Assembly (NCBI GenBank): GCA_947455595.1
Contig: CANGOP010000013.1
Coordinates: 1 to 64,000, forward strand
DNA length: 64,000 bases
Source of the DNA: Gammaproteobacteria bacterium
GTDB lineage: Bacteria > Pseudomonadota > Gammaproteobacteria > Steroidobacterales > Steroidobacteraceae
Direction of reading: 5' to 3'
Part shown: in pieces, positions 8,404-17,150 of the stretch
Numbering within the stretch: the stretch's first letter is position 1
Layout: every line of letters begins with the position of its first letter
Translations under genes and position numbers: made by a program
Notes under the pieces: generated by a model
Database searches by the model: none
What the model was told of the DNA's origin: nothing
What the model saw: only the letters and a program-made list of their open reading frames with translations

Positions 8404-9170
8404 TCGTTGAGTGCCTCGTTCGGCGTGTGCAGTGAAGAAGGATGAGAGAGGAGGTAGCTCCGCTCCTGAAGCCTGAACTCGAATCGATTGTTGACTGCCC
8501 ATCGTAATCCGGCCCCGTAATATCCTACGGAACGCCGAACTACGGCTGGATCGCCGCTATAAGCTGCGTTGGCCGTGACGCGCGCGAGGCCCGTTCCGAC
8601 CTCTAAAAATGGAGTGACCCGCCAGTCTGGCCGCGGCGTGTATTGCACGCCGCCTAACAGCATAAAACGGTCGTAGCTCCGCGTCGGTTGCTGATCCCCT
8701 TCCAACAGGAAGGTCAGGCGAGGGGAGACGGAATATCCAATGAAGGCGGCATTGTTCCAGCCATGCCCTAGGCGCCCGCTGGCTGCACCGGCAAGCCATG
8801 GCAGGACCTCAACCTCGCGACGGTCTGGGTCCTCCAATGGCAACGATTCGCCGTTGGCGAGTTGCGTCTGCTCGACCTCCTCGCGTCTCACCCAGCCTTC
8901 GCGATCCCGTTCGTCGCGGACCTTGAACCAGTCTGTTCGCCTGAACAGAATCTGCACGTGCTCGCCCCGAGGGACCACGTGAAAGACAGGGTAGCGGCGT
9001 CCAGCCCCTGTGTGAAATTCAAGATAAGGCCCGACAACCGTAACTTCGATGTATCGCCCCGCCTCCCGATCAAATCGGCGGTTCGGCTCCGAGCGGCTAG
9101 ATGTGGGCAGAAAGCACAGTCCGATTGAGACCAGTCCTAGCGCCAATAGCCGGCCGATCAGGCAGCGCAT
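8373..9170 (-). CDS. SH3-domain plus beta-barrel exported protein
   Basis: Exported protein of 265 aa with a signal peptide (LVSIGLCFLPTSSRS-EPN). A bacterial SH3-type domain spans about residues 40-105 (VVGPYLEFHTGAGRRYPVFHVVPRGEHVQI, shown here only to mark its extent in two parts: VVGPYLEFHTGAGRR and VFHVVPRGEHVQI; then WFKVRDERDREGWV). A barrel-like C-terminal region of about 150 residues ends in KAGFAFYF. SH3 domains of this kind bind cell-wall peptides or proteins, so the protein could link the peptidoglycan with the outer membrane. It is the first gene of the leftward unit, facing the divergent operon across 383 bases. Confidence 0.72.
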   Translation of the reverse strand: MRCLIGRLLALGLVSIGLCFLPTSSRSEPNRRFDREAGRYIEVTVVGPYLEFHTGAGRRYPVFHVVPRGEHVQILFRRTDWFKVRDERDREGWVRREEVEQTQLANGESLPLEDPDRREVEVLPWLAGAASGRLGHGWNNAAFIGYSVSPRLTFLLEGDQQPTRSYDRFMLLGGVQYTPRPDWRVTPFLEVGTGLARVTANAAYSGDPAVVRRSVGYYGAGLRWAVNNRFEFRLQERSYLLSHPSSLHTPNEALNEWKAGFAFYF

Positions 9171-9553
9171 ACGACCAGCCGTAAACTGAAAGCAGTCAGT
9201 GCGGAGTGTCTTGTCATGCGAGCCGCCAATCGGTGGGTTGCACGGGATGTCAGGAGTGATTCGGGCATCAATGCGTCAGGCTCCTAAGGGCAATCTCGAT
9301 AGTAGCAAGGCTAGACTGTTACGCCATTGTCGATAGGTGAAATTTACATTTAATTGCGAAAACTGTCGCCATGTTGCGACGAATCGGGATCGTCATCTAA
9401 AACTGTGAAAAGCACTGCATAATCGCCGGGTCGCGCTGCGTTGACACCCTGCTTGGTGCGTGCGACGTTAGGACTCCCGTCGACGAGGGTTCGCTGCGAT
9501 GCGGCTCAGGGTAGCGTCTCGCTGGTAGAGGTTATCGATCGTCGGAGAGTTAC
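9171..9553. promoter_or_regulatory. Divergent intergenic region of the envelope-machine locus
   Basis: A 383-base gap between the divergent SH3-barrel and CAAC thioredoxin-like genes. I see no gene in it. It has an AT-rich stretch at about 9335-9365 and a good -35 box (TTGACA, 9441-9446) facing right, but the hexamer 17 bases downstream is a poor -10. Both operon promoters presumably lie here; I cannot place them with confidence. Confidence 0.5.
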
Positions 9554-9580
9554 ATGGGATCCGGATTCTGGAGGGTGCGG

Positions 9581-10108
9581 ATGCGGTTATCGGTGACGAG
9601 CCTCTTGGCAATTGCTACCGCCCTAGTTGCGCTGGCCTGGGGGTCGGGTGCGGACGCGGCAAAATATCGTCATCCGATGATCGGCCGAGCAGCGCCAGAC
9701 GTTTTACAGCACCTACAGTCAGGGCCAGCCGGCAACTTTCGGTTGTCTGAACGGCGTGGCGAAGTCGTGCTGCTCGGATTCTGGACGTCGTGGTGTGCTG
9801 CGTGTGGAGACTATCTAGGGCAATTGCAGAGCTTGGACGCGACCTACCGGTCCGCCGGCCTCGTCGTCATGGCCGTGAGTCTTGACGAAGATCGTCAACT
9901 CGCGCGCGACTTTGTGCGGCCATTCGCCCAGCAATTGCGGACATCAAACGATGATCCTAGAACAGTGGGGCGTTTATACGACGTCGAAGACGTCCCGATG
10001 AGCGTGCTGATTGATCGTGACGGCGTCATCCGATTCGTTCATCTCGTGCACGATCATGCGAATCAGTTGGCGATGCAGCGTGAGTTGCGTACGTTGTTAG
10101 ACGAATAA
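9581..10108 (+). CDS. TlpA-like thiol-disulfide protein (CAAC)
   Basis: Exported thioredoxin-fold protein of 175 aa. The start at 9581 follows GGAGGG by 5 bases and gives a clean signal peptide (LLAIATALVALAWGSGADA-AK); an ATG at 9554 would add nine residues. The redox motif is GFWTSWCAACGDYL, so CAAC rather than the CGPC of its divergent counterpart. The cis-Pro loop is DVPMSVLIDRDG. It is the first gene of the rightward operon leading to the TPR and Tol-like genes. A different C-x-x-C dipeptide usually means a different redox potential, so the two proteins may have opposite or sequential roles. Confidence 0.84.
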   Translation: MRLSVTSLLAIATALVALAWGSGADAAKYRHPMIGRAAPDVLQHLQSGPAGNFRLSERRGEVVLLGFWTSWCAACGDYLGQLQSLDATYRSAGLVVMAVSLDEDRQLARDFVRPFAQQLRTSNDDPRTVGRLYDVEDVPMSVLIDRDGVIRFVHLVHDHANQLAMQRELRTLLDE

Positions 10109-10160
10109 TGCAGAGGCTGGAAGTACTATGGTGCTGACCTTAGATCAGGCAGGTGGAGAT

Positions 10161-10742
10161 ATGAATATCACTGTCCACAGCGCTCTGAGTCGTGTCGTTC
10201 CCGAATTGCGTCGCCTGTTGGCGGGCGTCGTTATGGGTGGACTGATGTTGGTTCCCTTCGCGGCGAATGCTGCTGAACCTTCTCCCCCAACTACGCCAAG
10301 AAGTCTGGAGGCGGATGTCCAGTCGCTGCGAAAAGACGTTCTGGAACTGAATAAAGATTTGTCGGCTCTCGAAGAAGAATTACTGTTCCCTGCGAGCACG
10401 CAGGTGGCAGTATTCTTGTCTCTTGATGTCGGCGCGTTCTTCGAGCTGGATGCCGTCCAGCTGCGGCTCGATAACAAAGAAGTCGCCAATTACCTCTATA
10501 CAGAGCGTGAGATTGCTGCGCTGAACCGGGGTGGCGTCCATCGCGTATTTCTCGGAAATGTCGTGACCGGCAAGCACGAATTAGTGGCTTTTTTCACCGG
10601 TAAAGGTCCGCACGGCCGTGATTACAAGCGCGGCGCCAATCTCAATTTCGAGAAGGGACAGACTGCGAAGTACCTCGAGCTGAGAATCTCCGACCGCCAG
10701 AGTGCACAGCAGCCTGAATTCACCGTTAAGGAATGGGAATAA
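10161..10742 (+). CDS. Conserved exported coiled-coil / beta protein
   Basis: Exported protein of 193 aa. The ATG at 10161 is preceded by AGGTGGAG and yields a signal peptide ending at AANA-AEP; a longer frame from 10128 lacks such a site. After a Pro-rich linker comes a short coiled coil (SLEADVQSLRKDVLELNKDL) and then a beta-rich domain (VAVFLSLDVGAFFELDAVQL to FEKGQTAKYLELRI). No catalytic motif is visible. Some databases label relatives as AraC regulators, which does not fit: there is a signal peptide and no helix-turn-helix. It precedes the TPR genes by 24 bases, so it is probably a periplasmic part of the same complex. Confidence 0.72.
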   Translation: MNITVHSALSRVVPELRRLLAGVVMGGLMLVPFAANAAEPSPPTTPRSLEADVQSLRKDVLELNKDLSALEEELLFPASTQVAVFLSLDVGAFFELDAVQLRLDNKEVANYLYTEREIAALNRGGVHRVFLGNVVTGKHELVAFFTGKGPHGRDYKRGANLNFEKGQTAKYLELRISDRQSAQQPEFTVKEWE

Positions 10743-10766
10743 GGTGGTGTCACGGATTCCGCTCCT

Positions 10767-12686
10767 ATGAAGTTGCGATCCGCAATTCTGCTCCTGATGA
10801 GCTGCGCGTTGTCGGTCAGTGTCGCGGACGCGTCCCGTCGTAGTGTGATGGTCAATCCGACGGTCCCCGTAGCTGGTCCGGGTGCCTTGCGTTCAGTCGC
10901 GATTCGAGACCTCCCGTATGGCGACGCCTTGTTCTACTTCTACGTGGGTGATTTTGAAACCGCTTTGGAGCGACTGCAATTCTCTGATGCCGAAGAACGC
11001 CTCCCACACCATCGGGACGACGCCCGGTTGCTCATCGGTGGAATTGAATTGGCGCGCGGCGATTACTCGGAAGCGGCACGCATTTTCAGTGAAGTGCTAG
11101 ATGGTCCGAACGTGCCCGACAATGTTCGTGATCGCGCCCACTTCTATTTGGGTAAAACGTTCTTTCGTCGTGGGTTCAACGCATTAGCTGTTGGTCATTT
11201 GACTGCCGCAGTACATGGGACTTTGCCGGTTGATTTCGACTCCGAGCGGCGAATGCTGCTGGCCGAAGCGCTCCTGTCGGAGGGGCGGGATCAGGATGCC
11301 GCTGCAGTGTTGGAACATTGGGATGTTTCGTCCGTCTGGCGCTCGTACGCCGAATTTAATCTAGGCGTGGCTTGGGTGCGCGCCGGGCAGTTTGAGCAAG
11401 GCGCACGGGTATTAGATGCTCTAGGTCAGCGCGACGCAGATTCTGAGGAAGAACGTGCCCTGCGTGACCAGGCAAACGTGGCCTTGGGATATGCCCTCGT
11501 TCAGCAGAAGCGCCCAGCGCAAGCTCTTCAGGTGCTGGCGCGCGTCCGCTCGAATGGGTCTCAAGCGACCAAGGCACTGTTGGGTGCAGGTTGGGCGGCG
11601 GCAGATGCCGGAAAAATGCGTGAGGCGCTCGCGCCTTGGCTTGAATTGCGCGGTCGCGATTTGCTCGATCCGGCGGTGCAGGAAAGTTATCTGGCTGTCC
11701 CTTATGGATATGCGGTGTTGGGGGCTGATGGTCAAGCGGTAGCGGCGTATGAAGACGCAATCAGCGAATTTGCGTCCGAAACAAAGCGACTGGACGAGTC
11801 CATTGCGGCGATACGTGCAGGTGGTCTCGCGACCGCATTGGAGAGCCTTCCGACCACACCGGGTGCGCCGTTGCCGGTGGATGTCACCAAAGTGCCCGCG
11901 GCTCGCTATCTCTACCGCTTGTTGGCCCGAGACGAATTCCAGATGGCGCTGGCTAACTGGAGAGATCTCGCGAGCATCTCAAAACGGCTGGATTTGCGCG
12001 AAAACGATATAGCAGCGTTCGACGAGCTGTTGGCCTTCCGGCGTCACCGCTTCGAGTCCGTCGTTCCTGACCATTTGGCCGCTTTAGATCGCCAAGACGT
12101 GAACGAATTAGTTCAGCGGCGCACGGAACTCGAGGCCCGAATCGGCGAAGCAGACGACCACGCCGATCTTGCCGCACTGGGCACGCCAAGGCAGCGCGCC
12201 ATCTGGGGTGAACTCGAACGGATGGAGACCATTGTAGATCGGGCCGGCGATGTCGATGACCCGGACGTCGAAGATGTCGCCGAGCGGGTCGATTTCCTCA
12301 AGGGTTATCTCTATTGGGAACTGAGTGACGGATTCAAGTCTCGCGTCTGGAGCGCCCGTAAGCGTTTACGGGAGGTGAGCCGGTTGTTACGCGAATCCAC
12401 CCGCAGTGCAACGTTAATCAAGACGGCCCGGGTGGCGGTGCCGACTCAGAATGAGGCGCTTGCGAAGCGACTGGCAGAGCTCAGGCCACGAATTGAAAGC
12501 GTGCACACTCGAGCAAATTCAATGCGTGATCGGGAATTGATCGCCGTTGCAAACTTGGCCGTGCAAGAGCTTGAAGCTGAAAAAGACCGTATTCGCGAGT
12601 ACACATTGGAAGCTCGATATTCGCTCGCGACCTTATATGACCGGGCGTCTAAACCCGCCGCATCGAAAGAAGGGCCGTCTCCATGA
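10767..12686 (+). CDS. Exported TPR-repeat protein, 639 aa
   Basis: Exported protein with a signal peptide (MKLRSAILLLMSCALSVSVADA). Tetratricopeptide-like helical pairs run from about residue 45 to 345 (GDFETALERLQFSD, GDYSEAARIFSEVL, FNALAVGHLTAAV, AGQFEQGARVLDAL). A long charged, helical C-terminal part of probable coiled coil (about 430-625) follows. It is likely a periplasmic scaffold. Its position just before a second, larger TPR gene, with ATGA overlap, and upstream of TolQ/TolR/TonB-like genes resembles the TPR proteins GltE/GltD of the myxococcal Glt complex. One-to-one orthology cannot be claimed from reading alone. Confidence 0.78.
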   Translation: MKLRSAILLLMSCALSVSVADASRRSVMVNPTVPVAGPGALRSVAIRDLPYGDALFYFYVGDFETALERLQFSDAEERLPHHRDDARLLIGGIELARGDYSEAARIFSEVLDGPNVPDNVRDRAHFYLGKTFFRRGFNALAVGHLTAAVHGTLPVDFDSERRMLLAEALLSEGRDQDAAAVLEHWDVSSVWRSYAEFNLGVAWVRAGQFEQGARVLDALGQRDADSEEERALRDQANVALGYALVQQKRPAQALQVLARVRSNGSQATKALLGAGWAAADAGKMREALAPWLELRGRDLLDPAVQESYLAVPYGYAVLGADGQAVAAYEDAISEFASETKRLDESIAAIRAGGLATALESLPTTPGAPLPVDVTKVPAARYLYRLLARDEFQMALANWRDLASISKRLDLRENDIAAFDELLAFRRHRFESVVPDHLAALDRQDVNELVQRRTELEARIGEADDHADLAALGTPRQRAIWGELERMETIVDRAGDVDDPDVEDVAERVDFLKGYLYWELSDGFKSRVWSARKRLREVSRLLRESTRSATLIKTARVAVPTQNEALAKRLAELRPRIESVHTRANSMRDRELIAVANLAVQELEAEKDRIREYTLEARYSLATLYDRASKPAASKEGPSP

Positions 12687-15600
12687 GGTCGCAGATGCGG
12701 GTAATGTTGGCATCGGCCGTCTCGGCATGCTTGTTGTCAGCCATAGCATCGGCGGATAAGAGTCCGACGGTGGCCGATGTCCTGAAACGCTCGGTAGAGA
12801 TTCGTGCCGGTGAGAAAGTTGCTGCGGATCCGGAGCGTGCGCGGCAAAACTATGAGGCGTTTCTCGCCTTGTCGACGGCGGATGACTCGCTTCGAGCAGA
12901 TGCGATGCGCCGACTAGGCGATCTCAAGCTGGAAGCTGGTGAGGAAGAGCGTATTGGACGCGATCTTTCGTCGGGTGCGCCGTTAGCTACGCGCGATGCT
13001 ATTGCCCTGTACGCCCGCCTCCTGGACAGCGTGCCGGATTATCCACGGGCTGATGCCGTGCTGTACCAATTGGCACGTGCTTATGAATCGGCTGGCGATA
13101 TCGAATTGTCAGCGCGCACGCTTGAAGCGTTGGTGCGGCGATTTCCCCGTAGCAATTTAGCTGCAGAGGCGCAGTTCCGCCGCGGCGAACTCTTCTTTAG
13201 TGCTCATCGTTGGGCCGATGCGGAAATTGCCTATCAAGCTTTGTTGACGGACTCGCCCAACTCCGACTTCGTCGAACAAGCAACCTATAAATTGGGCTGG
13301 TCTCGATTTAAATCCGGCGACAATGATCGGGCGTTGGACGCGTTTGTTAAGCTGCTTGATCGGCAGTTGATTGCTCGCGATGGCAGCGAGATGGATCTGG
13401 ATTCCTTTAGTCGTCCGCGTAGAGAGTTGAGCGAGGACACGCTGCGTGTTTGCGCAGTCATTTTCTCGGGGGAAGAAGGCGCGACGGGGGTCGAAAAATT
13501 CCTCAGCCGAGTTGGACGAAAACCATACTCGGATCTTCTCTACGCCACGTTAGGAGACCTATACGCGGCTAAAGAACGTTGGACAGATGCCGCGACTGCA
13601 TACAGCGCGTTTGCTCGCCGTGAGCCGCTGCATGAACGCGCGCCCCTGCTACAAAGTGTTGCGATCGACGTCTATCGCCGTGGCGGGTTTGCTCAGTTGG
13701 TTCTGACGGCAAAGCAAAACTATGTCGAGCAGTATGGCCTGACCTCTCCTTTTTGGCAGCAGCGTCGCGCACAGGATATGCCGCTTGTCGTGAGGGAGTT
13801 GAAACAGAATCTGCAAGATCTCGCGGCTTACTACCATGAGCAGGCACAGGTTTCGAAGGCGCCAAGCGATTATCAGGAAGCGGCGCGCTGGTATCGTGCG
13901 TTTCTTGAGCAATTCCCAAAAGATCCGGCCGCGGCTGAGTCGGCGTATCTCTTGTCGGATGCGCTGTTCGAAAGTCATCAGTATGGCGATGCGGCGAGTG
14001 AGTATCTGAAGGTTGCTTACGACTATCCAAGCTCTACTCGATCGGCGACCGCAGCCTACGCCGCCGTAGTTGCCTTCGAAAAAGAAGAGTCGGCGGCGAT
14101 GGGTGAAGATCGAACCCAACTTCATCAGCGATCTTTGGAAGCGGCCTTGCGCTTTGGCAAGACTTATCCTACTCATCCTGAAAGTGGCGTTGTCCTCGTC
14201 CGCGCGGCCCGGCAATACCTGTCCGATCATGACTATCCGCGAGCAATTGAGATTGCCGGTATTGCCCTCGAGCATCCAGCAAACTTGACGAAGGAACTTC
14301 AACGGGATGCCTGGACTGTCACCGTAAATGCGCAGTTTGAAACGGCGCACTATGACCTGGCCGAAAAGGCTGGTCTCGAAGTATTGCAGTTGATGTCGCT
14401 GAATGATCCTCAGCGGACTGCAATGGAAGATCGTGTGGCGGCAGCGATTTACCGACAAGGTGAAAGTCAGCGGGATGCCCATTCGTGGGTCGACGCGGCC
14501 GGAACGTTCTTACGAGTCCGGACGCTCGTTCCGCATACCGCAGTCGTTGAGGTTGCAGACTATGACGCCGCTGCAGCTTACTTGGCGGCTGAGTCTTGGA
14601 ATGAGGCGATTGAGGTTCTCGAGCGTTACCGTCGGGATTACCCGAAGAGCGCACGGCAGTCGGAAGTCACACGGCGGCTTGCGGTGGCCTATTTGGCAAC
14701 GCAGAAACCGACGACGGCAGCACAAGAATTTGAGCGTATCGCTCAGCTGCCCGGTACTGACCTAGCAACGCAACGCGAGGCGTTGGCTCAAGCTGGCGAT
14801 CTGTATGAAAAGGCAGGCGACATTGCTCGGGCAACCAGTGTCATCGAAGGGTACCTACGCCGCTTTCCGGATCCGTTCGACATATCGATTGAACTGCGTC
14901 AGAAGTTGATCGATTTTGCGGCGAGCTCTAGGGACGGTGCCCGCAGAACAACCCTGCTAGAAGAGCTGGTCCGGGCGGAGTCCGCCGCGGGATCATCACG
15001 ATCCGGTCGTAGTCGTTACTTAGCCGCAAAGGCGTCGCTAGAGTTAGCCGGCGCCCAACGCGACGCATTCGCCAGCATCAAGCTGACCCTGCCGTTAAAG
15101 CGTTCTCTGGAGGCCAAGCGAACCGCGCTGCAGAGAGCATTGAATGGATACGAGGGCGCTGATCAGTACGCAGTGGCTGAGGTGTCAACGGCGGCAACCT
15201 ACGAGATGGCCGAGCTCTATCGGCGGTTGGGTGCCGACTTACTCAAGTCGGAGCGCCCGAAGGCGCTTTCTGGCGAAGCCCTTGAGCAATATGATCTTCT
15301 CTTGGAAGAGCAGGCCTTCCCATTTGAGGAAAAAGCCATCGCGCTCCATGAATTGAACGCTGCACGGACCACGGCCGGTATTTATGACGACTTCGTTCGT
15401 CAAAGCTTCGATGCGCTCAGCCGCCTCAAACCAGCTCGATACGGTAAGACGGAAGCGCCAGAGGAGTTGACCATCGATTTGTTGGGTGGAGCCGAGGGTT
15501 CGGCACCGCTCGATGTCCGTGTTCGCTTTCAGGAGGCCGTCGCTGGCGCAGGGACGGATGCTGCCCACGCGGAACTGGAGTTTAAGGCATTGTCCGGGAT

Positions 15601-16003
15601 GCAGACGTCCTATGCAGGCGCACTGTTGAACGGAGCGATCATTGCGTCGCGTCACGGACGCTATGTCGACGCGGAAATGGCGTTGACGCAAGCCGCAAAA
15701 ATCTCTCCAACCAATGCGGCGATTCAAGGGGAAATGGGGCTGGTGCTGCGCAATCTGGGCCGCTTCGCGGATGCGGAACGTGCCTACCGGGCGGCGTTGG
15801 GCATTGATTCTGATTCGGTTCTTACGCGGCGCAATCTGGGTGTTCTACTGGATCTCTACCTAGGAAGATCCGATGAGGCAGTCGTCGAGTGGCGCAGGGC
15901 GGTTGATCTACAGGGCGGCGACAAACAACTCGAAGGTTGGATCGCCGAATGCAGCCACCGAAGCCCGGCGGCCAATCGGCCCGTTTCTGGAGTTTCACCA
16001 TGA
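12683..16003 (+). CDS. Large exported TPR-repeat protein, 1106 aa
   Basis: Very large periplasmic repeat protein that begins with ATGA overlap to the preceding TPR gene. A signal peptide (MLASAVSACLLSAIASA-DKS) is followed by many TPR-like units, for example YQLARAYESAGDIELSARTL, AEAQFRRGELFFSAHRWADA and QAGDLYEKAGDIARATSVI. Classical TPRs lie near the C-terminus (about residues 985-1085: RYVDAEMALTQAAKISPTN, GRFADAERAYRAALGIDSD). Length and architecture resemble GltD/AgmU of Myxococcus. It probably spans or lines the periplasm between the inner-membrane motor and the outer-membrane barrels encoded divergently. It overlaps the next gene by ATGA. Confidence 0.8.
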   Translation: MRSQMRVMLASAVSACLLSAIASADKSPTVADVLKRSVEIRAGEKVAADPERARQNYEAFLALSTADDSLRADAMRRLGDLKLEAGEEERIGRDLSSGAPLATRDAIALYARLLDSVPDYPRADAVLYQLARAYESAGDIELSARTLEALVRRFPRSNLAAEAQFRRGELFFSAHRWADAEIAYQALLTDSPNSDFVEQATYKLGWSRFKSGDNDRALDAFVKLLDRQLIARDGSEMDLDSFSRPRRELSEDTLRVCAVIFSGEEGATGVEKFLSRVGRKPYSDLLYATLGDLYAAKERWTDAATAYSAFARREPLHERAPLLQSVAIDVYRRGGFAQLVLTAKQNYVEQYGLTSPFWQQRRAQDMPLVVRELKQNLQDLAAYYHEQAQVSKAPSDYQEAARWYRAFLEQFPKDPAAAESAYLLSDALFESHQYGDAASEYLKVAYDYPSSTRSATAAYAAVVAFEKEESAAMGEDRTQLHQRSLEAALRFGKTYPTHPESGVVLVRAARQYLSDHDYPRAIEIAGIALEHPANLTKELQRDAWTVTVNAQFETAHYDLAEKAGLEVLQLMSLNDPQRTAMEDRVAAAIYRQGESQRDAHSWVDAAGTFLRVRTLVPHTAVVEVADYDAAAAYLAAESWNEAIEVLERYRRDYPKSARQSEVTRRLAVAYLATQKPTTAAQEFERIAQLPGTDLATQREALAQAGDLYEKAGDIARATSVIEGYLRRFPDPFDISIELRQKLIDFAASSRDGARRTTLLEELVRAESAAGSSRSGRSRYLAAKASLELAGAQRDAFASIKLTLPLKRSLEAKRTALQRALNGYEGADQYAVAEVSTAATYEMAELYRRLGADLLKSERPKALSGEALEQYDLLLEEQAFPFEEKAIALHELNAARTTAGIYDDFVRQSFDALSRLKPARYGKTEAPEELTIDLLGGAEGSAPLDVRVRFQEAVAGAGTDAAHAELEFKALSGMQTSYAGALLNGAIIASRHGRYVDAEMALTQAAKISPTNAAIQGEMGLVLRNLGRFADAERAYRAALGIDSDSVLTRRNLGVLLDLYLGRSDEAVVEWRRAVDLQGGDKQLEGWIAECSHRSPAANRPVSGVSP

Positions 16004-16398
16004 CAGCAAGCTTTTACCGATGGTCCCTCTTGGGGATCTTGGTCGTGTCTTCTGCACACAGCGCCGACCCGCCCGTGGAGGCGGTGAAAGCAAAATCAGT
16101 GCCGGCAGCAACTGCCCGCACGGCAGCAGGCCCGTCTGACGTGGCGGCACCTGCGAAAGTCATGGATCGACTCGATCTCGAGGCGACTCAGGTGACCGGT
16201 AATCGTGAACTACCGAAGGTCATGGTAATTGTTCCGTGGAAGCACGCCGATGTAGGCGCCGTCGCTGGGCGCCCGGCCAACAGTCTGATGGATGAGATCC
16301 TGAAGCCCCTAGACCGGGACGTCATGCGCCGCGAGCTCGAGTATTACGGCAAGGTTGGCGCAGCCCCTTCGCAGTCGTCTTCCAAGCCTGAGAACTAG
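16000..16398 (+). CDS. Small exported conserved protein, 132 aa
   Basis: Exported protein starting at the ATG at 16000, which overlaps the TPR gene stop (ATGA) and follows a GGAG site. The signal peptide ends near SSAHS-ADP. A low-complexity Ala/Lys/Pro segment precedes a compact conserved-looking region: LDLEATQVTGNRELPKVM, then VIVPWKHADVG and LKPLDRDVMRRELEYYGKV. I recognise no domain or catalytic residues. Its place between the TPR genes and the motor genes suggests a periplasmic accessory or linker subunit. Confidence 0.68.
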   Translation: MTASFYRWSLLGILVVSSAHSADPPVEAVKAKSVPAATARTAAGPSDVAAPAKVMDRLDLEATQVTGNRELPKVMVIVPWKHADVGAVAGRPANSLMDEILKPLDRDVMRRELEYYGKVGAAPSQSSSKPEN

Positions 16399-16477
16399 TC
16401 CACGGTTTTGATTACATAATTCGTTTTCAATCGAACAGTCCGGAATTTGGACTGGCACGAGTACCACGGAGCCTCGC

Positions 16478-17146
16478 ATGCACGCCTTCGACGTCGTCAT
16501 CAATTTCTTCAAGCAGGGTGGGTTTTTTCTTTACCCCATCGCTTTGGTTTGGATCATTGGTCTCGCTATCGCGGTTGAGAGATTTCTATATCTGACCCGT
16601 GTCGGATCCGCGAATGACCGCCTTTGGGGTGAATTGCAACCGCTCTTTGAGTCCGGCGAGTTCAAGCAGGCGACAGGTGTAGTCTCATCCTCCGACGGTG
16701 TGTTGGCTCAAGTGATGCGGTACGGCTTAAGCCGCATTAACACCGCTCGTCGTCGCGACGATGTCGAGAAAGCGATGGAAGAGAGTCTGGTGGAGGTTGT
16801 TCCTCAATTGGAGCGCCGCACGCATTATCTGTCGGCCTTGGCCAACATCGGCATGCTCATGGGGCTGTTTGGAACGGTGCTCGGTCTCATCAATGCGTTT
16901 GCTGCCGTTGCCCAGGCGAACCCGGCTGAAAAAGCCAGCCTGCTCTCTGCGAGCATTTCGGTCGCTATGAATAACACGGCTCTTGGGCTGCTTTCCGCAA
17001 TCACGTTGCTCCTGTCGCACCTGTATCTGGAAACGAAGACGACCAATATCGTTGATGGCTTAGAAGTAGCGAGCGTAAAGTTTTTGAATGCGCTGTCTGA
17101 ACGGGCAGCAGCATCGCAGGCGCCGTCGACGGGATCGGCAGGCTAA
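16478..17146 (+). CDS. MotA/TolQ/ExbB-family proton channel subunit (AglR-like)
   Basis: Inner-membrane protein of 222 aa of the TolQ/ExbB/AglR family. The first membrane segment is about residues 15-37 (GGFFLYPIALVWIIGLAIAV). A cytoplasmic loop follows with the family pattern LERRTHYLSALANIGMLMGL, where the second membrane segment begins with the usual GLFGTVLGLI. The third segment is around ISVAMNNTALGLLSAITLLL. With the two following TolR/ExbD-like proteins it should form a proton-conducting motor. One TolQ-like with two TolR-like genes is the arrangement of AglR-AglQ-AglS in Myxococcus. A GGAG site precedes the ATG. Confidence 0.9.
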   Translation: MHAFDVVINFFKQGGFFLYPIALVWIIGLAIAVERFLYLTRVGSANDRLWGELQPLFESGEFKQATGVVSSSDGVLAQVMRYGLSRINTARRRDDVEKAMEESLVEVVPQLERRTHYLSALANIGMLMGLFGTVLGLINAFAAVAQANPAEKASLLSASISVAMNNTALGLLSAITLLLSHLYLETKTTNIVDGLEVASVKFLNALSERAAASQAPSTGSAG

Positions 17147-17150
17147 TTTT

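Noticed and set aside
13649-14482. 277-aa open frame antisense to the 1106-aa TPR gene
   Set aside because: No domain or signal; composition matches a shadow of the TPR coding frame.
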